NCBI GenBank assembly: GCA_009684515.1
Contig: WKKS01000001.1
Span: forward strand, 868,001 to 932,000
Source: Geobacter sp.
Lineage (GTDB): Bacteria > Desulfobacterota > Desulfuromonadia > Geobacterales > Pseudopelobacteraceae
Reading direction: 5' to 3'
Length of the DNA: 64,000 nt
In this document: positions 18,180 to 26,649 of the stretch, piece by piece
Position numbering within the stretch: the first letter of the stretch is position 1
How the letters are laid out: each line of letters starts with the position of its first letter
Notes under the pieces: model-generated
Database searches by the model: none
What the model saw: the letters and a program-made list of their open reading frames with translations, nothing else
Told to the model about the DNA's origin: nothing
Program-made: the position numbers and the translations under genes

Positions 18180-18527
18180 ATGACTGATACCAATGAAAAT
18201 ATGTCGGAATATGGGCCGGCTCTGAAACTGATACGGCGCAGGAGAAGATATTTTTTCGGTGTCATTCTGGTTTACATTCCGGCAATTTGGTTTATCCACG
18301 GCATATCGCCAGCCAACAAGACCATGTTCTCCACGATCGGAATCTGGGTAATACTGCTCCTGATTACCTGTTTGGGATCTGCCATTACCAGATGCCCGCG
18401 CTGTGGAAACTACTTTCATGTGCATGGCATGTCTATGCTCTATCTGCGACGTTGCCTCCATTGCCAACTCCACATAAATGCAGACAAAGTGCCGTATCGT
18501 TCAACTATTATAAAAAACGGGGAATGA
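18180..18527 (+). CDS. Small membrane protein with a zinc-ribbon tail
   Basis: 115 residues, not recognised as a named family. A basic stretch (LIRRRRRYFFG) is followed by two hydrophobic segments at about residues 26-42 and 50-68. The C-terminal part has CPRCGNYF and CLHCQLHI, two CxxC knuckles 20 or so residues apart that could bind one zinc. The topology would put the ribbon in the cytoplasm. Similar zinc-ribbon membrane proteins are found widely without known function. It lies between two hairpins and is probably its own transcription unit. Confidence 0.75.
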   Translation: MTDTNENMSEYGPALKLIRRRRRYFFGVILVYIPAIWFIHGISPANKTMFSTIGIWVILLLITCLGSAITRCPRCGNYFHVHGMSMLYLRRCLHCQLHINADKVPYRSTIIKNGE

Positions 18528-18546
18528 GCCGCCTCATTCCCCGTTT
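18515..18546. terminator. Bidirectional terminator between converging genes
   Basis: A 14-bp perfect stem (18515-18528 with 18533-18546, loop CCGC). On the minus strand it is followed by TTTTTTATA-like sequence and so ends the roadblock gene; on the plus strand the T-run is only three bases. The stem includes the stop codon of the zinc-ribbon gene. Confidence 0.8.
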
Positions 18547-18569
18547 GCTGCCTACCGCTGTTTTCAGCA

Positions 18570-19259
18570 TCAGACCCTGACTTCGACCTTGTCTCCCTCA
18601 ATGACCTTTAGCTTCTTCTCGATACCCGGGCCAACTACGATCGTACCGTCATACTTTTGATCCATATCCTTCATGACCATCACCGGAAAAGTACCGCTGG
18701 TGCCGGCAACCGCATTGGCCAGGGTCAGCTTATTGAAAGCAGATTTGTAAAAGTCCGTTATATATTGGGAAGTTGATTGACTTACAGCGATCATGCCAAG
18801 CGAATCGAAACTGGCACTGGCCTGTTTGTTGGCCAGATGGCTAACGGGCAGTCGGAGAATACCGTCGGAGGTTTCGGGCAATTCCGCCGGACCACTACCT
18901 TTTGCGGTTGAAATAGCCCCGGTTGCCTCATCCGTCACTTGCAGCTTTTTTATCGCCAGATTAAGCGTGATCGCCAAAACATGCAGATTTATATTTTTGG
19001 CGCATAACAGAAAGATCAGCGCACCAGGGAACCTTTTTACAACAATTCGACCATCGGAATAGCGCATGTCAAGGATATCCAGCGTTTGGGATATCTGCAA
19101 GCCATGGGCGCATTCCAAAGCCAGCTCGGAAGCCTTTTTTAGAGAGGCAGCATCTATCAGTGCAGGAAGGGCGTGTGCAAGCACTTCTCCTTTTTGGCTG
19201 AAGATTGCGCTGCCGATCACGCCCTCAACACTGTTTATATGTTGCAGGATATCCTGCAT
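18570..19259 (-). CDS. Roadblock/LC7-type protein
   Basis: 229 residues from the ATG at 19259 (MQDILQHINSVEGVIGSAIF), chosen because GGGGGG lies 8 or so bases upstream; the frame stays open further but would enter the upstream gene. The first 110 residues resemble the roadblock/LC7 fold (VEGVIGSAIFSQKGEVLAHA), shared by MglB-like regulators of small GTPases. The C-terminal 80 residues (from about MIAVSQSTSQYITDFY) have no clear match. It starts 13 bases after a DUF4388/roadblock gene, so the two are probably co-expressed. No MglA-like GTPase lies nearby. Confidence 0.7.
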   Translation of the reverse strand: MQDILQHINSVEGVIGSAIFSQKGEVLAHALPALIDAASLKKASELALECAHGLQISQTLDILDMRYSDGRIVVKRFPGALIFLLCAKNINLHVLAITLNLAIKKLQVTDEATGAISTAKGSGPAELPETSDGILRLPVSHLANKQASASFDSLGMIAVSQSTSQYITDFYKSAFNKLTLANAVAGTSGTFPVMVMKDMDQKYDGTIVVGPGIEKKLKVIEGDKVEVRV

Positions 19260-19272
19260 CTGACCATCCCCC

Positions 19273-19977
19273 CTACTTCCCAGGAATAAGTGCGGACCTG
19301 ATTTCGCCTTCGACGGCATCCAAGTCACACCCCGGTTTGACAGCTATACTCAAATAGTGCTGCTTGGAGTCGTACATCAATAAGTGATAGTTACAGGTGT
19401 GTACTGCGGCAGCCTTGAGCTCGCCCAACCCCATTAAATCCCCCAACTGGTTGCCGGTCTTGGCCAGAAACATGCCCTTGGAGGCCAAAGCAACAGCCTC
19501 AATGCTTACGTCCTGGAGCGGCACCCCCTGCTTGTCAAGCAATACTGCGTAAGTGATGCTGTTGATTTCCTGAAGTCGGGCCGCTATTTTGCTCATCGTC
19601 CGCCGCGGCGTCACTGACGGGCCGGGTGAAACCTGATTACCGCCAGTTCCGGCATTTTCCTCATCCAGGCGCCTTAACGCTTCGAGAAGCAGATAATCTG
19701 TGCGGTAATGAATGGTGCAGACATTGGAAGTCAGTTCTGGGTGAATATTGAAAGTGCCGCCGGGCCATTTAATAATTTCATAGATAGCCTGATCTCCGGT
19801 TTCACTGCCCTGTTCGGCATGGATAATCTCACCATCAACAAAGTAAATGACCCCTTTGCGGCGATCATATTCCACAGTGATTGCACCGGTGTATTTATTG
19901 TGTCCCTTGAGCTGTATTACGTCCGTCAGGGAAAGCCCGGCGACAGCTCCTTTGAACCCGTTGATGTTATCAGGCAT
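19273..19977 (-). CDS. DUF4388 (PATAN) plus roadblock domain protein
   Basis: 234 residues from the ATG at 19977; a TTG three codons earlier lacks a better RBS. Residues 1-105 fit DUF4388 (LSLTDVIQLKGHNKYTGAIT, GVIYFVDGEIIHAEQG). This is a domain common in gliding, twitching and two-component proteins of delta-proteobacteria. The C-terminal half (INSITYAVLLDKQGVPLQDV) resembles a roadblock/LC7 domain. Both likely mediate protein contacts in a polarity or motility switch. It is followed by the second roadblock gene. Confidence 0.75.
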   Translation of the reverse strand: MPDNINGFKGAVAGLSLTDVIQLKGHNKYTGAITVEYDRRKGVIYFVDGEIIHAEQGSETGDQAIYEIIKWPGGTFNIHPELTSNVCTIHYRTDYLLLEALRRLDEENAGTGGNQVSPGPSVTPRRTMSKIAARLQEINSITYAVLLDKQGVPLQDVSIEAVALASKGMFLAKTGNQLGDLMGLGELKAAAVHTCNYHLLMYDSKQHYLSIAVKPGCDLDAVEGEIRSALIPGK

Positions 19978-20090
19978 CTTTGCCAACCTGTCAGTGATAT
20001 GCGGTTTGCATCCACGTCATTAAAAAGCTAGCTATTTAAACCATAACCAAAGTTCAACTTCAAGCATGAAAGTTATTCGACACGCATAAT

Positions 20091-20120
20091 AAAACCCCGC
20101 CGGTTTCCCGACGGGGTTTT
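20091..20120 (-). terminator. Terminator after the CoA-transferase gene
   Basis: Minus-strand 13-bp stem AAAACCCCGTCGG / CCGGCGGGGTTTT with a GAAA tetraloop, ending in TTTTATTAT. It lies 25 bases after the stop. Confidence 0.92.
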
Positions 20121-20144
20121 GTGAATCACTGAATCACTACATAA

Positions 20145-21740
20145 TTACTCGCAGAGGTCTATTTTAACATCCCAGTTTTTCAGCTTCATAGTACCATTCT
20201 TCTCAAGATTCAGATGCATCTTGAAAGCACGATCCCACAACTGCGGCTCATGTCCTACCTTGCGTCTGAGGCAGTCGGCTTCCGCGATATTGAGATATTC
20301 GGTAAGCTGATCCTTGTAGTCCGGATGCGCGCATTTCTCGATGATTTTGCGCGCACGTTCCTTGGGAGCCAAACCGCGCAAGTCAGCAAGTCCTTGCTCA
20401 GTAATAACGCAGTCCAGGTCGTGCTCGGTGTGGTCGATGTGTGAACAGTGCGGTACTACGCAGGAAATACCGGTTGGGTCAGTCTTGCTCGGACGACTTG
20501 AAGGAGTGTGCATCATCTTCAAATAGCCGTTGCGCAGGAAGTCTCCGGATCCGCCCAGACCGTTGATCATGCGGGTACCGCCGACCAGAGTCGAGTTGGC
20601 ATGGGCATAGATGTCTATCTCAACCGGAGTGTTCATGGCGATACAACCCAGACGACGAATCGGCTCCGGGGCATTTGAGATGGAGAGAGGACGAAGGACA
20701 ATCTTGTCGAAATACTTCTCCATGTTGGCAAAGAATTTAGGGAAGCCAGGCTCAGCTGAAAGTGAAAGCGAGCAGGAAGATGCACAATCCAGCTTGCCGG
20801 AGTCGAACAGGTCAAGCATGGTATCCTGAAGAACCTCGGTGAAGACCGACAGATTGTAGAAAGGACCTTTTGCCAGGCCGCCGATAACGGCATTGGCGAT
20901 GGAACCGACGCCGGACTGGATCGGCAGCAGGTTGTCCGGCAGGCGGCCAGCCTTAACCTCTGCCTGGAAGAAATCGATAACATGGCCGGCAATAGCTTCC
21001 GAGGTGTCATCCTGCTCAGCAAAGGCACGCCCCTGGTCACGCAGCTTGGAATCGACAATTGCAACGATCTTCTTGGGGTCGCACGGGATTGAAGTGGAAC
21101 CGATGCGTGAGTTGGCCTTGACAATATTAAATGGCTGACGGTTAGGAGGAGTTGCCGGTGTCAGCAGGTCGTGAATACCCTCGAAAGATGGTTGTCCTGT
21201 ATTAACCTCGATAATGATCTTGTCGCAGATCATCAGTATTTCCGGGATAACGCCGCAGGAGGAGGTTGGAACCAGGCCGCCATCTTCAGTAATTGCGGAA
21301 ACCTCAATGATGGCCAGGTCAAGCTTGCCGCTCTCGCTGTCTTTAGTATAGAAGCCGTAGCCAAGGTCCTGGGCAAACAGCGAAAGGTGCTTGTCGCCCA
21401 TGCGGATGCGCCCTTCGTTGATGCCGGCAGCAATATTCTTGCCGGTCTGGTAAGGCCAGCGACGGTCGATCATATCCAGTTCAGCCCAACGGTTTTCAGT
21501 CTCAGCGCCAACTGAAGCTCCGATGAACAGGTTGAACTTCCACTTGCCCTGAAGGTTGTTCTTCTCGACATGATTAGCAACTGCGATAGGAACTACTTTC
21601 GGATAACCGGCCGGAGTAAAGCCTGACCAACCCAGGTTCATACCCGGCTTAAAGAACTGGATTGTCTCTTCTGCCGTCATGACCTTGCTCAAAAGTGATT
21701 TGTGACGTACGCGGTCTTGCAGAGTACCGTAATCAGACAT
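20145..21740 (-). CDS. Acetyl-CoA hydrolase/transferase family (succinyl-CoA:acetate CoA-transferase type)
   Basis: 531 residues. Blocks of the family include GSGVGSIANAV-like QSGVGSIANAVIGG, the region SVFTEVLQDTMLDLFDSGKL carrying a likely catalytic Glu, and CVITEQGLADLRGLAPKERA. In Geobacter such enzymes move CoA between succinyl-CoA and acetate. This activates acetate and closes the TCA cycle. The start has an ideal RBS (AGGAGGT, 5 bases). A sigma-70-like promoter lies about 150 bases upstream, leaving a leader of about 140 bases. Hydrolase versus transferase activity is inferred from lineage. Confidence 0.9.
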   Translation of the reverse strand: MSDYGTLQDRVRHKSLLSKVMTAEETIQFFKPGMNLGWSGFTPAGYPKVVPIAVANHVEKNNLQGKWKFNLFIGASVGAETENRWAELDMIDRRWPYQTGKNIAAGINEGRIRMGDKHLSLFAQDLGYGFYTKDSESGKLDLAIIEVSAITEDGGLVPTSSCGVIPEILMICDKIIIEVNTGQPSFEGIHDLLTPATPPNRQPFNIVKANSRIGSTSIPCDPKKIVAIVDSKLRDQGRAFAEQDDTSEAIAGHVIDFFQAEVKAGRLPDNLLPIQSGVGSIANAVIGGLAKGPFYNLSVFTEVLQDTMLDLFDSGKLDCASSCSLSLSAEPGFPKFFANMEKYFDKIVLRPLSISNAPEPIRRLGCIAMNTPVEIDIYAHANSTLVGGTRMINGLGGSGDFLRNGYLKMMHTPSSRPSKTDPTGISCVVPHCSHIDHTEHDLDCVITEQGLADLRGLAPKERARKIIEKCAHPDYKDQLTEYLNIAEADCLRRKVGHEPQLWDRAFKMHLNLEKNGTMKLKNWDVKIDLCE

Positions 21741-21886
21741 CTACTACCTCCTGTTTGTTTATTGTGTTTACAGGTCCTAAACCTGCATTGCTAAATGGTT
21801 AGCTAATTCTTTTAATTGGCTGGCATACTACTAATTATAATGAGGACCGGGGCTGGGAAGGATGCCCCAAAGCCAAGTAAAACCGG

Positions 21887-21915
21887 ATTTTACGCATACC
21901 GGATTATTTCGTCAA
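21887..21915 (-). promoter_or_regulatory. Sigma-70 promoter candidate for the CoA-transferase gene
   Basis: On the minus strand TTGACG, 17 bases, TAAAAT. The predicted start is near 21880, so the leader is about 140 bases. It includes a small stem (CAGGT TTAGG ACCTG) near 21770. Confidence 0.65.
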
Positions 21916-21940
21916 GATAAAAAGTATACAATATACAGTA

Positions 21941-22231
21941 TCAACTTTCGTAGTCTACCGCCGCAATTGAAGAGCAGACCGACTTCATGAAAGGGACGAC
22001 TTCTCCGGCATGATATGGGTGGATTTGATAAGCTTGCAGATCGTCCAGCGAATCAAAACGCGTAATCAGTGCAACGTCGTAGGAACGTTCCGAGCGGATT
22101 ACATCCACTCCCGCTTCCAGGTGCCGCAGCAACGGGATCCGCCCCTCCATGCTCAGAAGTTTATCACGGGTGGCAGCCAGATTTTCGGCTGATGGATCGG
22201 CAAGCTTGAAAAAAACAAGGTGGGTGATCAT
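21941..22231 (-). CDS. Dabb (stress-responsive A/B barrel) domain protein
   Basis: 96 residues from the ATG at 22231 (MITHLVFFKLADPSAENLAA). The frame is open 27 codons further, but the family begins at this Met and AAAGG lies upstream. The domain is recognised from HLVFFKL, the central RSYDVALITRFDSLDDLQAY and YHAGEVVPF near the end. Dabb proteins are small dimeric barrels, some of them enzymes in polyketide pathways, most without known function. It lies upstream of the CoA-transferase, beyond that gene's own promoter. Confidence 0.85.
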   Translation of the reverse strand: MITHLVFFKLADPSAENLAATRDKLLSMEGRIPLLRHLEAGVDVIRSERSYDVALITRFDSLDDLQAYQIHPYHAGEVVPFMKSVCSSIAAVDYES

Positions 22232-22332
22232 TGTGGTGAATCCTTTCAGGCAATCAGATAGTTGTAGGGTTTCTGTATACAACTCCTTTCTCATACTGTC
22301 AATGCCGCACATATTATTGGAGTTGCAACATG

Positions 22333-22360
22333 TTGATTAGCTCTGAATCAGTGATAGAAT
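22333..22360 (+). promoter_or_regulatory. Sigma-70 promoter candidate for the kinase-like gene
   Basis: TTGATT, 16 bases, TAGAAT; about 37 bases before the RBS/start of the cytidylate-kinase-like gene. Confidence 0.5.
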
Positions 22361-22403
22361 CGATTGCAGCGGTTCGCATCCAAAACTTCAGGAGGTACTG
22401 ATC

Positions 22404-23108
22404 ATGCCAGAAAGAGTGTTGATACCTGCAATAGAAGCACGCCTGAGTTCTCTGCTGGAGTTTAACCGCAGAAACGAGGCCGAGAAGTGTTCGCGTTCAA
22501 TCGCGGAAAAAAGCAGACCGACCATAACTCTGTCGCGCGAGTTCGGTTGTGAAGCTTATCCGGTGGCCGACCGCCTGAAAGCTCTGCTGGAGAAAAAAAG
22601 TGGAGAAAGCTGGATCGTAATGGACAAGGGACTGCTGGAGGAGGTCGCCAAAAACCACAATCTGTCTGAGGATCTTTTAAAGGGATTGGGTGAAAAATCT
22701 GACTTTCTGAGTGAAATAATGGCCACTTTTTCCCCGCACTGGAAAACCGACAAGGACCATTTCAGGCTGATCTGCAAACATATGGTGTCGCTGGCGGAGA
22801 AAGGAAATGTGATTCTGATCGGACGCGGCGGCGCCATAATAACCCAGGAAATGAAGAACTGCTTTCATTTTAGAATCTACGCTTCAAAAAAGTTTAAAAT
22901 CGCCTCAATCTCGAGACGGCTCGGCATCTCCAAGGAAGAAGCGGATCTGCTGGTTCAGAAAAAACAGAAACAACGGGATACCTTTATTCGAGATTTTCTG
23001 AATCGTGACGCACGGGATTTGAACCTGTACAACCTGGTTATTAACAATGACCGCGGCTCAGCAGAAAGAATCGCTAAAACAATCGCTGAATATGTTCCGG
23101 TCGGCTAA
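22404..23108 (+). CDS. Cytidylate-kinase-like family protein
   Basis: 234 residues. The family (cytidylate kinase-like, CMP kinase relatives) is recognised from TITLSREFGCEAYPVADRLK, NVILIGRGGAIIT and the C-terminal NRDARDLNLYNLVINNDRGS. A typical Walker A (GxxxxGKS) is not seen; the corresponding loop reads SREFGCEAYP. Members are thought to be nucleotide kinases, but the substrate is unknown. GGAGG lies just before the ATG. The stop overlaps by 4 bases that of the converging Smr gene. Confidence 0.85.
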   Translation: MPERVLIPAIEARLSSLLEFNRRNEAEKCSRSIAEKSRPTITLSREFGCEAYPVADRLKALLEKKSGESWIVMDKGLLEEVAKNHNLSEDLLKGLGEKSDFLSEIMATFSPHWKTDKDHFRLICKHMVSLAEKGNVILIGRGGAIITQEMKNCFHFRIYASKKFKIASISRRLGISKEEADLLVQKKQKQRDTFIRDFLNRDARDLNLYNLVINNDRGSAERIAKTIAEYVPVG

Positions 23109-23815
23109 CTTTTTTTGAGCGGTGGTTGGGCAGCACGTAAAAACACGACTAAAGCCCCGCTGCCCCCCATCTCCCGGGGAGCCGGAGCATATTCCACTAT
23201 CAGTTCGCGCCCGGCCTCCCGCAACCAGGATGCCACCGCCTGATTAAGAACCGGCTCTTCAACAGAGTGATTGCCTTTGCCGGTAATTATCAGCACTGCT
23301 TTCTGCCCCTTCTGGCGGGCAGTCAGCAAAAACCGGGGCAGTGCCAGCAAAGCCTCCTCACGGGTCAGACCGTGCAGATCAAGTTGGTACTCAACCGAAA
23401 CGATGCCTCGCTTGACTTGACGCAACCGATTATTTGAGATCGACTGAATTTCTCCTTCGTCAGGGACGGAATCCGCAAATTTGGAATCCAGTTTCAGACG
23501 ATTTATCTCCTGAATAAATAGCTGGCTGGCCTGTTCATCAACAGCAGAGGGCACCGGCACTTTTTTTGTTGCCGATTTTTGCAAAACATCCTTTTCTGGC
23601 GTCTGCAAACTTTTGGGCCTGAATGGCTTCACATCCGACACAGCCAACAAAAAAGCTTCCAGTTCATCGACGGGGGAGTCTGCTGGTGCTGGTACAGCCG
23701 GTTTTTCGACTTTCTGCCTGGGGGTTTCCGGCAGGGCGATCCCTTTCAGTGCACTAAAGGGAGTCGCGTGGAACTCCTTGGGTTTTTCCGGGTTCTGACG
23801 ATGTTTTTTTGCCAT
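23105..23815 (-). CDS. Smr domain protein
   Basis: 236 residues. The first 150 are low in recognisable structure and rich in Lys/Pro. The Smr domain spans about residues 145-230, with LDLHGLTREEALLAL (the LDxHG motif) and LIITGKGNHSVEEPVLNQAV (the GKG loop). Smr domains nick or bind branched DNA or act on RNA at stalled ribosomes. It follows the OmpA-type gene by 3 bases (AAGG before the ATG), so the two form an operon. Confidence 0.9.
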   Translation of the reverse strand: MAKKHRQNPEKPKEFHATPFSALKGIALPETPRQKVEKPAVPAPADSPVDELEAFLLAVSDVKPFRPKSLQTPEKDVLQKSATKKVPVPSAVDEQASQLFIQEINRLKLDSKFADSVPDEGEIQSISNNRLRQVKRGIVSVEYQLDLHGLTREEALLALPRFLLTARQKGQKAVLIITGKGNHSVEEPVLNQAVASWLREAGRELIVEYAPAPREMGGSGALVVFLRAAQPPLKKS

Positions 23816-23818
23816 TAT

Positions 23819-24682
23819 TTAATCCTTGGCTACCAAAGTGATTTCAATTCGCCGGTTTTTGGCCTTGCCTTCTTTTGTGCTGTTGTCAGCAACCGGCTTA
23901 AATTCGGCGAAGGCCTCGGCCGACAGGTTACGCGGGTCGATCCCTTGCTGCTGCAGGTACTTGGCTACGTTTATGGCACGGGCCGCCGACAGTTCCCAGT
24001 TGGTCGGAAAAATGCGCGTCAAACTCCCGCTAATCTGCACGTTGTCAGTGTGCCCTTCAATCCGGATCGCTTTGTCCGAAACACCTTTAAGCGTTTCCAC
24101 CATTTTGTTCAGAATTGCCAGTCCGTCGCGCTTTACATCGGACCGGCCGGAATCAAACAGAATAGCTGCCTCCATGTTAACCGTCAGCTTCCCTCTTAAC
24201 TCGGAAATGGTCACCTGACCCTGCGCAATTTCGTTTTTCATATTGGATAACAGTTTCTCATAAGTACTGCTAACCTCTTTAACCTTATCCTCCTTAACCT
24301 TTTGCAGCAGACGGATGTCATCTTTCAGCTGAGCGTTTTGGGACTCAAGTTCAGAATTTTTCTGCCTCAACTCCGCAATTGATTTTGAAAGGGTGTCCGA
24401 CTTGGAATTAAGCACCTCCTCCAACTTGCTTATGTCCGTGCTTAAGGCCTGTTTGTCCCTGGTCAAAGCGGCTGCTTCACTCTTGAGCCTTTCAAAATCC
24501 TCTTTGAGCAGCATATTATCCGAAGAGAGCCTGGCATGTTTCTGCCTGAGTTCAGCAAGGTTTCCGGTTAAGACCTCACCCTCTTCAACCTTCTTGATAT
24601 ACGTGCTTTCCGCCACCAGGCAGCCGCTGAGCAAAACCGTTAACAGACCGGTCACGGCAGCGTACGAGATCAACTTGAACAT
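23819..24682 (-). CDS. OmpA-family lipoprotein with long coiled coil
   Basis: 287 residues. Signal peptide with lipobox LSGC (Cys21). Residues 30-165 form a heptad-rich coiled coil (LRQKNSELESQNAQLKDDIR). The C-terminal OmpA/MotB domain begins at AAILFDSGRSDVKRDG and has RIEGHTDNVQISG and LSAARAINVAKYLQQQGIDP, with Asp and Arg residues for meso-diaminopimelate binding. It would link the outer membrane to peptidoglycan. RBS GGAGG is 7 bases upstream. Confidence 0.93.
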   Translation of the reverse strand: MFKLISYAAVTGLLTVLLSGCLVAESTYIKKVEEGEVLTGNLAELRQKHARLSSDNMLLKEDFERLKSEAAALTRDKQALSTDISKLEEVLNSKSDTLSKSIAELRQKNSELESQNAQLKDDIRLLQKVKEDKVKEVSSTYEKLLSNMKNEIAQGQVTISELRGKLTVNMEAAILFDSGRSDVKRDGLAILNKMVETLKGVSDKAIRIEGHTDNVQISGSLTRIFPTNWELSAARAINVAKYLQQQGIDPRNLSAEAFAEFKPVADNSTKEGKAKNRRIEITLVAKD

Positions 24683-24818
24683 TACTATACCTCCACGCCA
24701 TTATGGGACATCTATGATCCAGACAGGATTTTTATATACCAAAAAAAATGAATTGTAATGCGTAAGTTGGGACGCGGCCGCTTCTAATCGCCAAAGCAGC
24801 TGTGTGGATACAATCCTT

Positions 24819-24847
24819 TTGACTCACCAACTACTGCATGATAGTTT
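24819..24847 (+). promoter_or_regulatory. Sigma-70 promoter candidate for the PfkB kinase
   Basis: TTGACT, 17 bases, TAGTTT; the start codon of the kinase is about 33 bases after the -10. Confidence 0.4.
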
Positions 24848-24880
24848 GCCTGAAACAACTAATAAACAGGAGAAATGCCC

Positions 24881-25795
24881 ATGAGTGTTGTCGTTGTCGG
24901 CACAGTAGCCTTTGACACTGTAGAAACACCCTTCGGAAAACAAGAGAACGTGCTGGGTGGTTCCGCCACATATTTTTCCACTTCAGCCAGTTTCTTCACT
25001 GACATATCGTTGGTGGCTGTCGTCGGCGAGGATTTCCCGCAAGAGCATGTCAGCTTTCTCAAATCGCGCAATATAGATACCGCTGGGCTACAGCGCATAC
25101 CGGGCAAGACATTCCACTGGAGCGGCCGCTACGGGTACGATCTGAACGAAGCCCAAACCCTTGACACGCAATTGAACGTCTTAATGGAATTTCAGCCGAA
25201 CCTGCCCGAAGCTTACCGCGATGCTGAATATCTCTTTTTGGCCAATATCGACCCGGATTTGCAGATGCAGGTACTGGAACAAGTCAAATCACCCAAGCTG
25301 GTAGCCTGCGACACAATGAACTTCTGGATCTCGTCCAAGCCTGAGTCGTTAAAAAAAGTCCTTCAGAAAGTTGACATCGTTGTCATAAACGAAGGTGAAG
25401 CCCGTCAGTTCACCGGTGAATCTAATCTTGTCAAAGCAGCACGGCAAATCATCGCGCTCGGCTGCAAACGTCTGGTAATCAAGCGCGGCGAGTACGGTGT
25501 ACTGATGTTCACAGCCGACACGGTGTTCGCAGCGCCCGCCTATCCACTTGAGGACGTTTTCGATCCAACCGGAGCAGGAGATACCTTTGCCGGAGGCTTT
25601 ATGGGATATCTGGCCAATACCGGCAACCTGTCTGAAGATGGCATTCGTCAGGCGCTCATTTTCGGCAGTGTAATGGCATCTTTTAATGTTGAAGATTTCA
25701 GCCTTGATCGAATGAAACGACTGGACTACGGTGAAATTGAAGCCCGCTATAAAAACTTCAAATCGCTGACCAGTTTCCAGGACATCGGCCTCTAG
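24881..25795 (+). CDS. PfkB-family sugar/nucleoside kinase
   Basis: 304 residues from the ATG at 24881. An ATG at 24875 is in frame, but AGGAG lies 8 bases from the second and too close to the first. The protein starts MSVVVVGTVAFDTVETPFGK. The ATP/catalytic motif is VFDPTGAGDTFAGGFMGYLA, where the Asp of GAGD is the catalytic base. The substrate side (VLGGSATYFSTSASFF) is not diagnostic. Ribokinase-type members phosphorylate a sugar or nucleoside. A promoter-like site precedes it, and a TPR gene follows with its own promoter. Confidence 0.9.
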   Translation: MSVVVVGTVAFDTVETPFGKQENVLGGSATYFSTSASFFTDISLVAVVGEDFPQEHVSFLKSRNIDTAGLQRIPGKTFHWSGRYGYDLNEAQTLDTQLNVLMEFQPNLPEAYRDAEYLFLANIDPDLQMQVLEQVKSPKLVACDTMNFWISSKPESLKKVLQKVDIVVINEGEARQFTGESNLVKAARQIIALGCKRLVIKRGEYGVLMFTADTVFAAPAYPLEDVFDPTGAGDTFAGGFMGYLANTGNLSEDGIRQALIFGSVMASFNVEDFSLDRMKRLDYGEIEARYKNFKSLTSFQDIGL

Positions 25796-25813
25796 CCAAA
25801 AACCTCTGATTTA

Positions 25814-25842
25814 TTGACAATTTCTGATTGTTTTGCTAGCCT
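25814..25842 (+). promoter_or_regulatory. Sigma-70 promoter candidate for the TPR lipoprotein gene
   Basis: TTGACA, 17 bases, TAGCCT. It overlaps the upstream ORF start at 25814, which supports the downstream start at 25874. Confidence 0.5.
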
Positions 25843-25873
25843 CCACGAGCATATCCACGGTCAGATCGGGTGC

Positions 25874-26638
25874 ATGATGAAAATTGGTTTTAACCACATA
25901 GTTGTTCTGCTTGCTTTATTAATTGCATCGGGCTGTGTCACGTCCCGCAGCGGTCAGTTTTCAAGACCCAATCCGGCAGCCTATCACTATCAGATGGGAC
26001 TGTCGTACCTTGGCGAACGAAACTACACCTCAGCACTGTTCGAATTGACGGAAGCAGAAAAACTGGATCCGGATAATCCGGATGTTTTGTACAATCTTGG
26101 ACTGGCATTTATGGGAAAGAGACGTCCCGACCTTGCAGAGACAAAGCTACAGCGGGCGATTATGTTGAAATCCAATTTCTCAGCTGCCCGCAACGATCTT
26201 GGCGTTGCGTATATGGATCTGAAACGGTGGGACAATGCCATTCAACAGTTCAAGATCGTCAAGAACGATCTGTTTTATGCCAACAACGAAAACGCAATTA
26301 TCAATCTTGCTTTGGCCTATCTCGGGAAGGGTGATTACCAGAAGTCCCTGGCTGAACTGCAACCTTTAACAGCGACAAACCCCCGCAATCCGGTGGTGCG
26401 TCTCTCGCTCGGGCGGGTAATGTTCGCGATGGACAAGGTTGAGCAAGCCGTCAATGAATACAACAAAGCCATTGAACTCTACCGGGAATATGGCGCAGCA
26501 CATTATTTTCTGGGTCAGGCACAGCTAAAACTCAATAACATTGACGCTGCACGGGCAGCATTTAAAGAGACTGTCAAACTTATTCCCGACACAGAACTGG
26601 GGCATTCCGCCATTGGTTACCTGGATCTGCTCAAGTAA
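25874..26638 (+). CDS. TPR lipoprotein, PilW/PilF-like
   Basis: 254 residues from the ATG at 25874. Upstream codons fall in the promoter region and spoil the signal peptide. The lipobox is IASGC (Cys near residue 22). From about residue 45 there are six TPR-like units (AYHYQMGLSYLGERNYTSAL, DVLYNLGLAFMGKRRPDLAE, GAAHYFLGQAQLKLNNIDAA). PilF/PilW lipoproteins aid secretin assembly in type IV pili. The match here rests on architecture only. It precedes the RodZ-like gene by 11 bases. Confidence 0.8.
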   Translation: MMKIGFNHIVVLLALLIASGCVTSRSGQFSRPNPAAYHYQMGLSYLGERNYTSALFELTEAEKLDPDNPDVLYNLGLAFMGKRRPDLAETKLQRAIMLKSNFSAARNDLGVAYMDLKRWDNAIQQFKIVKNDLFYANNENAIINLALAYLGKGDYQKSLAELQPLTATNPRNPVVRLSLGRVMFAMDKVEQAVNEYNKAIELYREYGAAHYFLGQAQLKLNNIDAARAAFKETVKLIPDTELGHSAIGYLDLLK

Positions 26639-26649
26639 GTGAGGGCCGT

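Noticed and set aside
23105-23108. Overlapping stop codons of converging genes (also at 31817-31820)
   Set aside because: Four-base overlaps of converging genes are common in compact genomes and show nothing special here.
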